Source: Bombardia bombarda (Eukaryota > Ascomycota > Sordariomycetes > Sordariales > Lasiosphaeriaceae). Taken from it: DNA of 64,000 bases. Where the stretch lies: assembly GCA_030512295.1 (NCBI GenBank), contig JAULSR010000011.1, forward strand, positions 868,001 through 932,000, given 5' to 3'. Each line of letters opens with the position of its first letter. The stretch's first letter is position 1. Positions 34,551 through 47,128 of this stretch are shown one piece after another. A program made the translations under genes and the position numbers. Below the pieces are notes generated by a model. That model saw only the letters and a list, made by a program, of their open reading frames with translations. It made no database searches and was not told the origin of the DNA.

Positions 34551-37500
34551 CTACACCTCATCCCCCTTCACCTTCCCACAAACAGGACACCCCCCCATAA
34601 TCCTATCCCTCAACAGCCTCGCATGCGTCACCTTGGCCCCAATCAAATGCGACCTCTGCTGCTCCGCCACGCCCTCCAGCAGATCTCCATCGTCATGGTC
34701 TACCGGCTCCCCAGGATGCAACCGCTCCAGCAGATGCGTCAGATGGAAAACATGACCACACGCGAACCCAACCAGCGTCTCCATCTCCCACTCGACAAAC
34801 GGCTCATAGCACCCCGCACAATGGCCCGGCTCCCACTTCTTCGCCGGCGGCGGCGGCGGCTCCATCCCCACCACCTCACTCCCTCCATCCTCCCCATCCC
34901 CATTCTTCTCCTCCACCCCCACCACAGTCTTCACATCCCTCACCTCCACATCAACATGATCACCCCCCCTAACCGCCACCTCGAACTTGACCCCCTTCCT
35001 CTGCCCGCCCCTCAACAGGTTCTGCGCCGCCGCCACCTCGCTCCGCAGCACCCGCGCCACGCCCGAGCTGATGCTGTACTGGATCTCGTGCTCCTTCATA
35101 ATGTGCTTCAAGCCCTCGCGCAGACCCTCGATCTCGAGGCCCTCGGGGATTCGCCGCACCAGCGTAATAGGATTAATAGCCGTGCCTACCTCCTCCAGCA
35201 GGCCGCGGATGAAGCGCGGCTTGTCCATGCTGTAGTTGAGCAGGTCCTCCCAGAGGTCCGGGTCGTTTTGCTCCTTGGCGAACGCGATGGCCCGGCTGAC
35301 GTCGCCGAGCCGGTCGATGATGAGGTAGAGGGCGCGCTTCATCTGGCCCGTCTTGGAGTAGAGGTAGACCAGCTCGGGGATGAAGTTTAGGTTCTCGCAT
35401 TCTTGCGCAGCCTGTGCAAGTTGTTAGCTTTAAGATCAACAAAGATAAGCGAACTAAACAGGGGCGTACCATCTCAAAAGCATAAGCCGTCGACGTCTTC
35501 AAAAACGCCATCAACACCGACCGATCAAACACGGCAAACAAATGCACCGCAAGATCGGCAAAATTGTCCACCAAGCTCTGACTATCCGAGACCAAGCGGG
35601 CGCGCGACTCGCCACTATGCTCGTGTATGCCCTCTCCCCGCCACAAACCACGCAGATAGAGGAACGTGTAGAAGCTCAGATCCTTCTCCTGCAGCTGCGC
35701 AATAACCAGATCCGGCTTGACCAGCCCATGTTGCGCCTCGTCCACCAACAGCGTGATCGCCTCCGATGTAGCCTCTTCCAAATCCGCATGCGTCATCTTG
35801 CTGCCGCCGTCCTGGGGCACGCGCAGGCCAATGAAGCTGGGGATATCGTCCGCCACGGCCTCGGCGAGATGGCCGTCCTTGATCAGCCTCATGGCGGAAT
35901 CTGCATCCTGCAGCTTGATGTAGCACTTCAGTGCCTCCCTGTTCCGCCCGTTGGCCTCGTGCAACTTGGCGAGGCTCTCCATGACGATCCGCCAGTCGCG
36001 CCCGACCTCGCCGTCCTCGACACTATCCTCTCGCACATCGCGATAGTTGAGCTGGTTCTCCAGCGCGGTCGTGATGGTGTTCAGGTCAAACAACTCCGTC
36101 GGCCACCTCTCCAGCAGATCACGAAACTTGGGCTTATTAGTCTGGAGGTAATGGTTAAGCACAACCTCGTAGATGGTTCCCGGGATAGGTGGCCGGGTGC
36201 GCTCCGTGGGTATGTAGTTGACAATCTCATCAAACTTCTTGGCGCCAGCAAAAGTCCACACCCACTTCTCCCATCTGTCAGGCGAGCCCAGGACCTTTCC
36301 GCACACCTGCCCGGCGCGCGTCCAGTTCCCAGCCTCAATGAGCTCCTGCACCCACAGTTCTCCGATCCGGCGCTTCTCCTTCTCGGCAGATGAGTAAAAC
36401 GCCTGCATGCCCTCCATAACCGACGCAGTCTCGTCAAAGAAGTCGTCCGTGCTCTGCGTGCCCTCGGGAGATTTCGGGTTCATGTCATAAAGCTTTTCGG
36501 GCGCTGACAGGATATCAGGGTGCTCGTCGATCAGCTCCCACGCCTGCTGGTACTGCTGCCGCTCTAGCAGCCACGCGAGATGATCACCCAGGTCCCTCTT
36601 CGTCGCCAGGATGCAGTCATACGGACTATGAATAAATATCTTCACGCCCGGCTTGACAAGGTTCGGATGCGCCGTATTCCGTCCGGCGCGCAACGCCGCC
36701 GCAACGCCGCTCATCGACGGCGTATTCTTCGACACAGAGCCGCCCCCGTCATTGCTATGCTTGCTTCTGATGCTGCCGCCCGAGCTGAACAGGGACTTTG
36801 GGTTGAACGCGACATTCAACATGTCCGTGCCCAGCCCTGCCAACGCCTCCAGGGCGCCTCGGCTCTGTGCGGTGGCCGCCACGGTCTGGGCGGGCAGCAC
36901 GCCGAGATGGTAGTCGTTTGAAGACAGGCGCTCAAAGCGACTGACACTGAGGCCGTCTTTATCGACCTCGGCTTGGGACGTGAGATCAATGAGCCGGAGC
37001 TCGGGCGGCTGGTTGTTCTGCCTGCGCCGGATGCCGCCCGAGGGCTCGCTGCTGCCGGTGGATGTGATGGATGTCGTGTGCTTGTGGCCGATCGGTGGCG
37101 ACCCCGCCTGTTGGTCGTGTTCCTCGCCCTCGTCGTCGTCGGGCAGACAGTAAGCAAGAACTAATAATAGGTTTTGGGTATATAACGAAATGCCGGAAAT
37201 GATGCAATCCATGCGAAGTCTGTGGTAGAGTTAGCCGGTTCTGTTAACGGCGAGGAGATAGCAATGGATCACCCACATTTTTACAATCTCTGCCCGTCCA
37301 GCGGACCTTTCGCCAACATTCTTGCCGACGCCAACAGTTCCAGGATGAACATGTATGATCCAAATGGTGCCTCCCCACCCCACGAGTAGTCTCTCGATCT
37401 TTCTATTATCTTTAAGCTGCTGTTGCTTCAGCTTCTCCGCCGCAGGCGAAGACATCAGCTCTTGGTGGTGCTCCGGCGCGTTCTCATCCGGCTCAACGCT

Positions 37501-38750
37501 CTGCTCATCAATCCACTCCGCCCTGCCCTTCCACACACTCGCCATAGTCTCCCACTGCTCTGTCTGCGGTCTGTCGATGTGACCAATCCGCTTCCAGGCA
37601 TCATCCGCATCAGCGCTATCGAGATGGAGCTTCGTCCGCATGATCTTGATCCCGTGCTCGTTCAGCCAGACCACATACTTGCCAGACGTGGACCATTTGA
37701 TGGTGCTGATGGGCCCCTCACCCGAGTGCAGCACGGTATCTTTGCCGGTGCCGGCTCCCACCATGCTCCCCAGCCATCCTGCGGCTTGCGCGGTGGCGCC
37801 CGTCGTCGTAGCCGTGCTTTTGCCAGGTGGCGCCCCGACGGTCAGGATGAACTGCCCTGCCAGCCCGCCTGACAGGTATGTCCTGTCGTTCTTGAAGTCG
37901 GGGGAGAGTGCGACAGCCTGTACAGGGCGGGCAAAGTTTCGTAGCTGCACATCCTTGACGTCGACGAGGGACTGCACGCAGATATTGCCGTCCAGAGAAG
38001 ATGTGGCGATGTAGATGTTGTTCGACGGGGTGTTTGGCACCGGGTTGTGTTCCTTTGGCTTTCGAGAGGCGGCCATGGGCGAGGCAGAAGAGCTGTCAGC
38101 TACTCCTGTGCCCGGTCGGAGGGGGCTGTTGGGCTGCGACAGGCCTCGTGCGGCGGCTTCTGCCCTGAGAGTCAGTGTGGACAGAGGGGGCGGATGCGGC
38201 GATATTGAAATGGAGGTGACGGAGGCGGAGTGGGCATGATAGACGCGCAGCGTTTGGAATACGGGTAGTTGGATGACGTGCTAGTTGATGTTAGTAAAGG
38301 GGAGGGCGGAGGGCAGCGAAAGGAGGGCACTGACGATGTTGCCGTTGTGCGTCCCTATGATCTACATGGCGTGTCAGCGAGCGAGCTGGGAAACAGGAGT
38401 AGAGCACTGAGCCAGACCATTTTGTCCCCAGAAACAAGAAAGGAGCTCGTGGCATCGCCATTGCGATAGACAGGCCCGAGATGTGGTGTAAGTCTGGCGT
38501 ATTTGAGCTTTGGTTCCTCGTCCTCGTCGTCGTCCTCCTCTTCCTCATCGTCGTCCTCGTCAGCTTCGTCCTCATCGTGCTCTGCGGCAGTCCCCGACTG
38601 GTTCTTGTCCCCTGCGCCGTCACTGGCCGCCACCTGGGCGTGCTCCTTCGAGGAAGATTCGGGCGCGTCGGTGGACGCAAGAGCAGGCGTGGGGTTGGAG
38701 GAGCCATGGTCTGTTTGCGTCTCGCCGGAGGGCGGCGAAGCTTCCGTCAT
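34551..38750 (-). CDS. VPS41: Vps41, HOPS complex subunit
   Basis: Five exons on the minus strand: 38418-38750, 38335-38361 (27-nt microexon), 37277-38280, 35470-37219 and 34551-35411, giving 1324 residues with phases that agree. The N-terminus is acidic (runs of Glu/Asp after about residue 60), then a WD-type beta-propeller (GPVYRNGDATSSFLVSGDKM, NNIYIATSSLDGNI, VVWLNEHGIKIM), a long helical clathrin-repeat region (PYDCILATKRDLGDHLAWLL, LYSKTGQMKRALYLIIDRLG, NDPDLWEDLLNYSMDKPRF) and a C-terminal RING-like finger (CAGCYEPF at about 1235 to CPVC at about 1316). Vps41 links vesicles to the vacuole and lysosome through Ypt7/Rab7 and the HOPS tethering complex. The intron at 37220-37276 has a GTGGGT donor that joins VK to ILRMDCIISGIS. 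The start lies 592 bp from that of APC1, divergently. Confidence 0.93.
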
Positions 38751-39342
38751 GTTGATTGGAGCGACGACAGCAATATCATTTCGTTCGCAGTATGTTATTG
38801 CGACCCAATCTGGGCCTACGATTTAAGGGTTGCGGGGGCTTTCTGTTGGGTCGGGGCGTCGTGAACGTCGTGGGTGTCGGGATGGAGCTTGGGACGGAAG
38901 CTTTGGCCGAGGCCTGCCAGCACTACATTAGTTCTAGAGCTCAGGTACTGTACGCTACGCTACCTCGCTATGGACGTCAACGTCAGAGCTGCCAAGTGAA
39001 TGGGTTCCGAAGATCGCGCCCGCATTCTGCAGGGATTGGCTCAAGCTTCATCCAATCAGAGTTGCATATTGCTTTTTTTGATCTGTCAAAGTGGGGTGGA
39101 TGTCGCTGTAGGCCGTCGCGCTTTCCTTCAAGGTGCTGCCGCCTGCCGCCCCCAATTATCGATTGCTGCAGGGCATGGTAACAGTGAGAGCGATACGCCA
39201 GAAACTGAACCCCGCCAGTCCATCACGACCACGCCAACGCCGATATCTATCCCCAGATAGCTACAGAAATGGCCTATACTGGTTCTCATTCGGTCTCCAA
39301 TTGTCCTTGTCTGGTTTGATCGGCCACACCACACTACCCACG
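38751..39342. promoter_or_regulatory. Shared divergent promoter of VPS41 and APC1
   Basis: The 592-bp gap between the start codons of two genes in opposite orientation must hold both promoters. No TATA box was recognised. CCAATC at about 39052 (CATCCAATCAGAG) is a CCAAT-box candidate. Confidence 0.5.
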
Positions 39343-42300
39343 ATGGCCTCCGTCCAGTCGCTGGGCGTGCACCAGCCGACCAGTCTCCGCCATGCCATTC
39401 GAGAGGACATCCTCCCGAGGATCCGCCTGCTTCCTCCTACACCTGGGAGGTCAGCATCGACAGCGAGGCTGAGAACGGGCAGGAATGCGAAGACGAGCTT
39501 CTGACCACCGAGAAGTGCGTGCTCTGGTCTCGCGGCGGCATCTTTCGCAAGACCTTCAAACTCGACCTCGAGAACGAGCCCATCACGCAGGCCCTCCTGA
39601 CCTATTTCCCAGCCTCTGCAGATCACCAAGAAACCGTTGCGAGAGTCGAAAAGCCCACAAAGAGCCATTCCGACCAGCCTGTGCTCTCGAGAGCCTTGGT
39701 CGTCTTCCTCAAGACGCAAGCCCACATCTTCTTCCTCTCTGGGCCCAGCCATGTCGTCCACATGCCTTTCGAGGTCGAGTCCGCCTGCGCGGCGCCGTGC
39801 GGTGTCATCATCCAGCGAAAGTCAAGGATAAACAACACGTCTTCGGTGTCTCTGCGGTTACCAAAGGTCCCGCCCAACTCCTTCGTCTCCTCCCAGCCCT
39901 CGCCTCAGGCCTTGCGAAGTCACAGAATCACCGAGTTTTCGACAGAGGGCCTGGGGAAGCCCAAGACATTACCGCTGCGTCTAAGCTCGACGCTCGAAAA
40001 CATGTGGCAGCCACCAATGGAGACGAGTGACAGCCATTGGCCCCGCCTTGTCTGCTTAACGGACCCTTTACTCGAGATTGGCTTGGTAGTAACACAACCG
40101 GACAAGCAAAAACCAGCTGGAGCTCGGAGAAGCTCTGTCGGATCGATATTTCTCAATCCTGCTGAGGAAATCCTACATATCCAATCACTTAAGCTGCCTG
40201 TTGTCTCTGGAGCCGCCAGGGAGGAGCTGATTATTGCCGTCACTGTTAACAGAGAGACGAGCATGTACAGCGTATGGAGGCTTACCTATCTGCGAAATGA
40301 AGACCCATTTGTTGGGCCACAAAAGCAAAAGAAGCCCAAGGCGTCCCGCCGCCGGAGTTCTATGCCTCCAGGATTGCCAAGTGGCGCAGCAACCCCGTTG
40401 CATCCGTCAATGAGAGAGAGCTTCGGTGCAGCCCTCCCAGGCAAGAAGACGAGAAAGAGTGTGAAGATTGAAGAAAAAGACAAAGCGCTTGACAATGCAT
40501 TAAGTTCCTTGGACCCTGAAAAGGGTGATGATGCCGCACGCAGGCAGTCCCGCCGTGTAAGCTCCCTCCTGGCACGAGCCGATTTATCTGCCTCCCAAGA
40601 TAGGTCGACTTTTACCGAACCACCACTGCACCCCACCCATGGGGGAAGAGGGTCGACTCTCATGGCAGTCAACGAGCGCGTACAAGTGCCGGTTATGCCG
40701 GGCTGAGTTTTGCCTCCACCTTCAATCACAACCTCAACAGCCTCAACGAGGCTCCCGTGGATAATTTGCTCGAAGAGCTTCGTGCGGGCGGCGATTTTGA
40801 GGGCTTCCACAGCATGGGTCTTGACGATCACGATTTCGATGGACTTACGCGCGAGATGCTCTTCACTAAAGTCCATAGCATTCCCATGGACAATGCAAAT
40901 GTGCGCTACTCGATGTCCAACAAGCCTGCGAGGACTCAATCCAAGGTCTTCATCCTTGTTAGGCCGCCTAACGCAACAGATGAGCAAGGCCGCACACAGC
41001 TTCTAGTCGGCATTCAGGACCCAGTGGATAAGCGATTGCAGCTGCTCACCCTCTATGTCGAAAGACAAAACACCCAGGCTCCGCAGAAGTCATCGTCAGA
41101 GAAATCCACTCTCAATGTTACCTTTGGCGAGCTTAGGAAAGCCCAGAGCGTCGTTGACTCGTGTAAAATCTCCGATGGGGGCGAGACTATCATGATTCTC
41201 TCCGAAGATAAGAACGGGTTGCAAGAACTGAGTCTTCAGTCTCCGTGGAGTCAACTGACTACAGTCACCTTGCCTCTCTTGTTTTTTGACAATCTCAACA
41301 GCCTGAACTATTCCGGGAACCACAAGGCGAACAGAGAAGGTCGTGGGCGACAATCCATTGGAGTCGGCGTGCCGGGGACGCAAATCGACTCCCTCTGCCA
41401 TCCCAAGTCCCGTGGCGTCGTTGATCTACTAGATAAGAGCGGCAGGTTCCATCGAATTCGGATAAAACTCCAACCATCCTCCCCTCAAGTTCGGAAGACT
41501 CTTGATGTTTGTCGAAGTGTTCTTCCCGCTTCTCATACGGAGAAAATGCTGGCGGGTTGGTGGCATGTCATGCAATGGGTCGAGGGGCTTGAGCTTCAAG
41601 GACTCGAACCGACGCCAGCAGACCTTGAGTGGTCTTCCTTGGTTATTTTGCTTTTGTCAAGTTTCTTGGCCCTAGAATTTTCGAAAGAACCACTCATGCA
41701 CCCTAGCAGCAACGACTTTCGGCAGTCGATAAAGAGTAATAACTGGGACGCTATGCAATTGTATGAAACACGGAACTCATCTGCCTGTCCTACCTGGATG
41801 CGTAAGAAAGGATGGCAGTGGCTGCTTGACGGCGGTGTACTTGATGGTGCAAACACTCCTGGCCAATCCAGCTCTCAATCAAGCAACTTCATGTCTGTTC
41901 ACATTCGCCTTGCGAAGCAGTATCTTTCGTCCAACGAGGGGACATTGGCTTTCGGTAAGGAAGGCTACCTTCCCACGGCCGTGTGCAGGAGCCGTGAGAG
42001 TCGCGACATGGCAGCCTGGAGCTTGATGCTCTCGTTGCATCTCCTGGCGGAAGAGGAGAAGTTGACAATTCTGTCCCCGGAGGAGTCAACGTCTGGCCAG
42101 AGCGACTTGAGGGGCCTTCTCTGTCAACTCGCCTGGTGGCTCCGGTGGCAAAGATATAAAGCTATGTATGAGCTTGGTATGCAAGCCGAAATGGACACGA
42201 GTCGTCTTTCAGGTTGGTTCCCATCCATATGTCCGGAGTTAAACACTGCTAATCAGTCCTCAGCGCCTTTAATCAACACGAACATCCCCGAGCCTCCGGT

Positions 42301-45300
42301 CTATTATTGCATCTTGAGCTGGATTCAAGGTCATCTTACCACTCAGCCTGTTGGCGACTTCCTCACTCTGCCGCAAGTCTACGCCACTGCGACACATAGT
42401 ATTCCTAATGAAGGTCCACGAAAGCCATCATGGGCCAGCCTTATACCTCGCACATCCATGTTCGAGAATCTTTTTAGACATCTCAAGTCAGCAAGGAATC
42501 ATGCCGAAATGGTGGTCGCGATGCATGATTGCGGCTTTACTCCCCAGATCCTTGAGACACTGCCGGAGGGTGTCATGACTCCCTTGCAAGATGTCATATT
42601 TATCTGCCAGCCAAATCCCCCGCCATCTTGGTCTAAAGAGGTGCTTTCTCTGGTCAATCGTACTGACATCGGCGCGGTCTTGCAACCAGGCAAGGTCTGG
42701 AAAGCTCTTGGGCCTGATACTCATGTAAGATTGCTGATGGCCTGTTTTCTCTTGGCTATGACGCTGACAACTCTTAGGCTCCTACCCATGTTGCAAAGTG
42801 GGATTTCCGGATGCTGTCACAACACGTTGACGACTTCCATGACCAGGTCGAGGAAACCGATGCGACGGAGCGTCAAGCTGTGGTACGGACGTTATTCAGA
42901 GAGGATCGGAGACTGAATGAGGCACAGAACCTGTTGTCGTCTATTAAAGCTCGCATTCTCCGTCTCGAACCTAAGCCGGACTGGACGGAGCAGGAGTACT
43001 TGGAGCGGCAGAAGGAGCTGGCGACGACTGTTGCAACGAGCACACTCGCCATCCCCGCTGGACGGGGTCTCCTGTACTACGCTCTGAGATATCCGCTCCT
43101 GACACAGAAATACCACATCGCTGGGTTTAACCTGACATGTTTTGTCAAGCCGGCTAATAATACGGTGGGCGTTGACAAGTCCTTATTCACCGAAGAAAAG
43201 ATCAACTGGTCTTTCTTTCACCAAGGTGTCGCCGGTGGTCTTGCGATATCTCCGCATGCCAAAGGCATTGATACCTCGTGGATCCTGTACAACAAGCCAG
43301 GACAAGACCTGAGCAACCGACATGCCGGCTTCCTGCTCGCCTTGGGGCTGAATGGTCACCTCAAGTCAGTGGCCAAATGGGTTGCGTTTAAATATTTGAC
43401 GCCAAAGCACACCATGACCTCTATTGGTTTGCTTCTTGGACTGGCTGCTTCCTATATCGGCACCATGGACTCGCTTATCACACGACTTTTGTCCGTTCAT
43501 GTCACCCGTATGCTGCCTCAGGGTGCCGCAGAGCTCAATCTCTCCAAACATACACAGACGACGGGCATTATGGGCATCGGTCTTTTGTACTGCAACAGCC
43601 AACATCGGCGCATGAGTGAAATCATGATGTCGGAGATTGAGCATACCGATGATGGAGACGAAGAAGACCCTCTGCGTGATGAAGGCTACAGGCTGGCAGC
43701 CGGGTTTGCCCTGGGTTTTATCAATCTTGGCAACGGCAGCAACCTCAACGGGCTTCGCGACATGCGGCTGACTGAGAAATTGCTTACAATTGCAACACTA
43801 ACAAAACGGGTCGAGTTGGTTCATGTGCTTGACAGGTCGGCTGCTGGCGCAGTTGTTGCCATTGCTCTTATCTTTATGAAGTCAGAGGATCACATTGTGG
43901 CACGCAAGGTTGATGTGCCTGACACTGTCTTGCAGTTTGACTATGTCCGCCCTGACATTCTGCTGTTACGGACCATGGCAAAGAACATCATTCTTTGGAG
44001 CAAGATACACCCCACCTTTGACTGGATCAAGAAGGGCCTACCCAGGGAGTACAGGTCGCTGTCGAAGCTCAACACTGTAACCAAGATGCAGAGCCGAGAC
44101 CTCCCCTTCTTCTCGATTCTGGCCGGCCTCTGTTGGTCACTGGGCTTGAGGTTCGCAGGCTCAGCAAACGTCCAGGTCCGTGATCTACTCATCCACTACC
44201 TGGACGAGTTCATTCGCATCGTGCGGACGCCAGCCGGCAACTTCGACGCTGAGCTAGCACGGGGTAATGCGCGTATGTGCATGGATGTGGTGGCCTTGTC
44301 CTGTGCGACAGTAATGGCAGGCACAGGCGACCTGGTCGTCCTCCGCCGATTGCGCTCTCTACACGGCCGAGACGACCCCAACACCACCTACGGTAGCCAC
44401 CTTGCCGCGCACCTCGCCATCGGCGCCCTCTTCCTCGGCTGCGGCACAACCACCTTCGGCACCAGCAACCTCGCCATCGCGGCCCTTATTGTAGCCTTCT
44501 ACCCCCTCTTCCCCGCCACCGTGCAGGACAACCAGTCCCACCTGCAAGCCTTCCGCCACTTCTGGGTCCTGGCCACGGACCCCAGGTGTCTAGTAGCCAA
44601 GGACCTCGTCACGGGCCAGCCGCTCAACATACCCGTGCTGATCCACCTCAAGGCGGGCTCGCCGTCGGCCATGGCCAACACGACAGCGGTCGGCCGGTCC
44701 CGCACAACTAAGTCCGTCACGATCCGTAGGCAGACGCCCTGCCTGCTGCCGCCGCTCGACGACGTGACGCGCGTCAGCACGGACGTGGCCGCGCTGGGCT
44801 TCTGGGACTTGTCGATCGACTTTGAGCGCGCGCCAGAGCTGATGGAGGCATTCAGGAAAAACCAGTGGTTGTATCTGAGGCGTAGGCCGGCGCACGAGAG
44901 TCCGTTCCCGGCCACGCTGCGCGCGCTTGGTCGCGGGGAGATTGTGGGTGGGATACTGTCGCTGTCTGATGTTGCGACGGGGGCAGGAGGCGGCGGGCGC
45001 GAGCCGCTTGAGTGGTTGTTTAAGCTGGATGCGCTGAGGGATCTGACGCATGCTGAGCGGGCGCTGGTGCTGGATCAGCTGGGGAGTGGGGGCGGGATTG
45101 GGGAGGGTGAGGGGGCGAGTACGGCGGTTGATGCGCGGCTGGTGTTGCGGAGCGGGCTGGATGGGTGGTCGAGGGATAGGCTGTTGGGGCTGAGGTTGTT
45201 GTTTGAGTGGATGGATCGGAGGGGTGTGATTGCGAGGCCTGGGGGTGGTGAAGAGGAGGTGAGGGTTAGGAAGAGAGGTAAGGGGAAGAGAGCTGTAGGT

Positions 45301-45492
45301 AGTAGTAAAGGGGCGAAGAAGGGTAGGAAGAAGAAGGTCGTTGTTGAGGCGGATCCTTTTATTGATGTGCAAGGTCTGGGTGCGGGGGTTGTAAGTGAGA
45401 ATGCGTGGTGGTTGAGGGACAGTGTTATTGAGGAGCTGAAGGGGAGAGCTTGGCTTGCTGGATGGGAGGGTGGAGGAGGTGGAGGGAGATGA
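39343..45492 (+). CDS. APC1: Anaphase-promoting complex subunit 1 (Apc1/BimE/Cut4), two frameshifts
   Basis: The start at 39343 gives MASVQSLGVHQPTSLRHAIR, a typical fungal Apc1 N-terminus. The main frames are 39343-39419, 39420-40645 and 40646-42724; an intron at 42725-42777 (53 nt) then leads to 42778-45492. About 2032 residues result if one base is added at about 39419 (CGAGG) and one in the G5 run at 40641-40645. Family marks include DPPASSYTWEV, LLTTEKCVLWSRGGIFRKTF, EAPVDNLLEELRAGGDFEGF, LGLALNGHLKSV-type PC repeats (FLLALGLNGHLKSVAKW, SIGLLLGLAASYIGTMD) and a GLGAG-like C-terminal region. Apc1 is the scaffold of the APC/C ubiquitin ligase that drives anaphase and mitotic exit in the nucleus. 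Because it is essential, the two shifts are more likely sequence errors than real breaks. There is no other sign of decay. Confidence 0.92.
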
Positions 45493-45715
45493 GATGGACA
45501 ATAGGCGTGTAGGTGGATATTTATATGAAGAAAGGTACAGGACATGGCTTGGGTGGAACGGGATTGATGGAGTATGGGGATAAATAGGAAGAAAGAACAT
45601 ATGGGTATGAACGATACATGTGGTCGAGGTAGTATTCACACCCAAAGATACCTGGTAATACTCCTCTAACAAAAGATTAGGGCTTTCCATGTATGAACAC
45701 CTTCCTCGTGCGATG

Positions 45716-47128
45716 TCAGGGGTAGGTGGGGTGGTGATGGATGGAGCGCAGTTGGGAGCTACAGCCTCTGTTTCTCCCTTCGCCAAAACAACATCCAATA
45801 CCTTTCCCACAAGAGTGAACGTGTCTCGCCGGCCGGCCTCGATATCGATCAGATACCAGCCCAAACTCATCATCCTCCATCCTACTCAAAAACGCATGCC
45901 CAGCATATTTTTCATCCCTCCTTTTACACCAACCCACCTTCCTCTCCCACATGTCCACATCCCCCGTCCCAATCCCAAGATCCCTCAACAACCCCCGCCA
46001 CCCATACTCCAACCTGCTGTCAAACGACGGCATATCCCTTTTATTCTTCTCTCTCCTCCTCGCCATCGCCCCGGCAACACGCATACTATCCAAAATCCTA
46101 ACCATCAGCTCCCTATACTCATACACAGGCGCCGACGCCTTCTTGAGAAGGGCCACGCACACGCCCGCCCACATCTTGGTCAGCGTCGGGTCGAGCATGC
46201 CTTCGTGGGCGCGGAACTCGAGCATCCATATTTCTTCTTCTTCTTCTTCTTCGTGGTCGCTCTCCTTGCGGACGGCCGCCACAGCCAGTCGGTCGCTGTA
46301 GCGATTGGGAGCACGCATGAGGTAGGCGACGTCATTGGGGTTGTGGGCGCGCCAGAGACGGGACAAGCGGACGAGTTGGTCGGGGGTCAGGGAGCCAATT
46401 GGGATGTGGGCGACGAGGGGGGATGGGGTTCTTTCCGAGGAGGTGATGGCTGTATCGGCCATGGCAATCTCGTCACCGGTATCGCCGTCGTCGTCGTCAC
46501 CGCCAATATCATCGTCACCACCACCACCACCACCACAAAAGGCCTCAACCCCCAGCACAGCCAGCTCAGAGCACTCCGTCACGGGCCGACAGTACTTGAC
46601 GCCCTGGCGGTAGGGCGCGCACATCTGGAACAGCAGCGGCTCGACGAGCCAGACCAGCGACAGCGCCTTCTTGAGTGTCTTGAGGTGCAGTCCGCCGGGC
46701 TGTTGATGGGAGACAGTGACGTGCAGGGCGCATGTGCGGTTCAGCTGCAGGCGCATGTTGCTGCGCAGGGCTTGGCACAGCTTGTCTATCTCGGTGTCGA
46801 ATAGGGCTCGGGTCTCAAACATGGCGGGCGTGCTCACCTCGACGCCGAGCCAGTCGTAGCGCCTGTCTATCCACCGCTGCGTTGCAGGATCCTGCCACTT
46901 TAAGCTGCGGTCAGGGGCGATCGAGTAGCCTTGGTATTCCCAGCTGACGTGGGGGACTAGTTTGTTGATGTGGCCGGACCTGGTCATTTCGGCCTTGGCG
47001 GCAGCTTGGGTGGTTATGGTGCTGTCGAGGACGTAGAGGCCTGCGTTGCGGAGGACCTGTTCGAGCTTATAGCGGACAGGTCGGGGTATATCGGGGTAAG
47101 TCCTTTCTCTGGCGTTGTTGACGTCCAT
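45716..47128 (-). CDS. Putative amidoligase-family protein
   Basis: A single-exon frame of 470 residues on the minus strand begins at the ATG at 47126-47128. Features of fungal amidoligase_2 proteins are visible: YDWLGVEVSTPAMF, a CALHVTVSHQ motif (family CGLHVHVG, so the second His of the usual HVHV is Thr here), LKTLKKALSLVWLVEPLL and MCAPYRQGVKYC. Low-complexity insertions include a run of Gly then Asp/Gly (about residues 200-225) and a run of seven Glu. After DDEFG, at 45860-45862 (GGG), another frame continues WYLIDIEAGRRDTFTLVGKV, which fits better than the listed C-terminus; a one-base excess would explain this. If so, the true C-terminus is uncertain. The family is related to ATP-grasp-fold amide-bond ligases; no substrate is known. 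Confidence 0.65.
   Translation of the reverse strand: MDVNNARERTYPDIPRPVRYKLEQVLRNAGLYVLDSTITTQAAAKAEMTRSGHINKLVPHVSWEYQGYSIAPDRSLKWQDPATQRWIDRRYDWLGVEVSTPAMFETRALFDTEIDKLCQALRSNMRLQLNRTCALHVTVSHQQPGGLHLKTLKKALSLVWLVEPLLFQMCAPYRQGVKYCRPVTECSELAVLGVEAFCGGGGGGDDDIGGDDDDGDTGDEIAMADTAITSSERTPSPLVAHIPIGSLTPDQLVRLSRLWRAHNPNDVAYLMRAPNRYSDRLAVAAVRKESDHEEEEEEEIWMLEFRAHEGMLDPTLTKMWAGVCVALLKKASAPVYEYRELMVRILDSMRVAGAMARRREKNKRDMPSFDSRLEYGWRGLLRDLGIGTGDVDMWERKVGWCKRRDEKYAGHAFLSRMEDDEFGLVSDRYRGRPARHVHSCGKGIGCCFGEGRNRGCSSQLRSIHHHPTYP

Noticed and set aside
44590..45873. 427-residue minus frame antisense to the APC1 3' end
   Set aside because: Its upstream part may belong to the amidoligase gene, but most of it is a Pro/Thr/Leu-rich mirror of the APC1 coding sequence.
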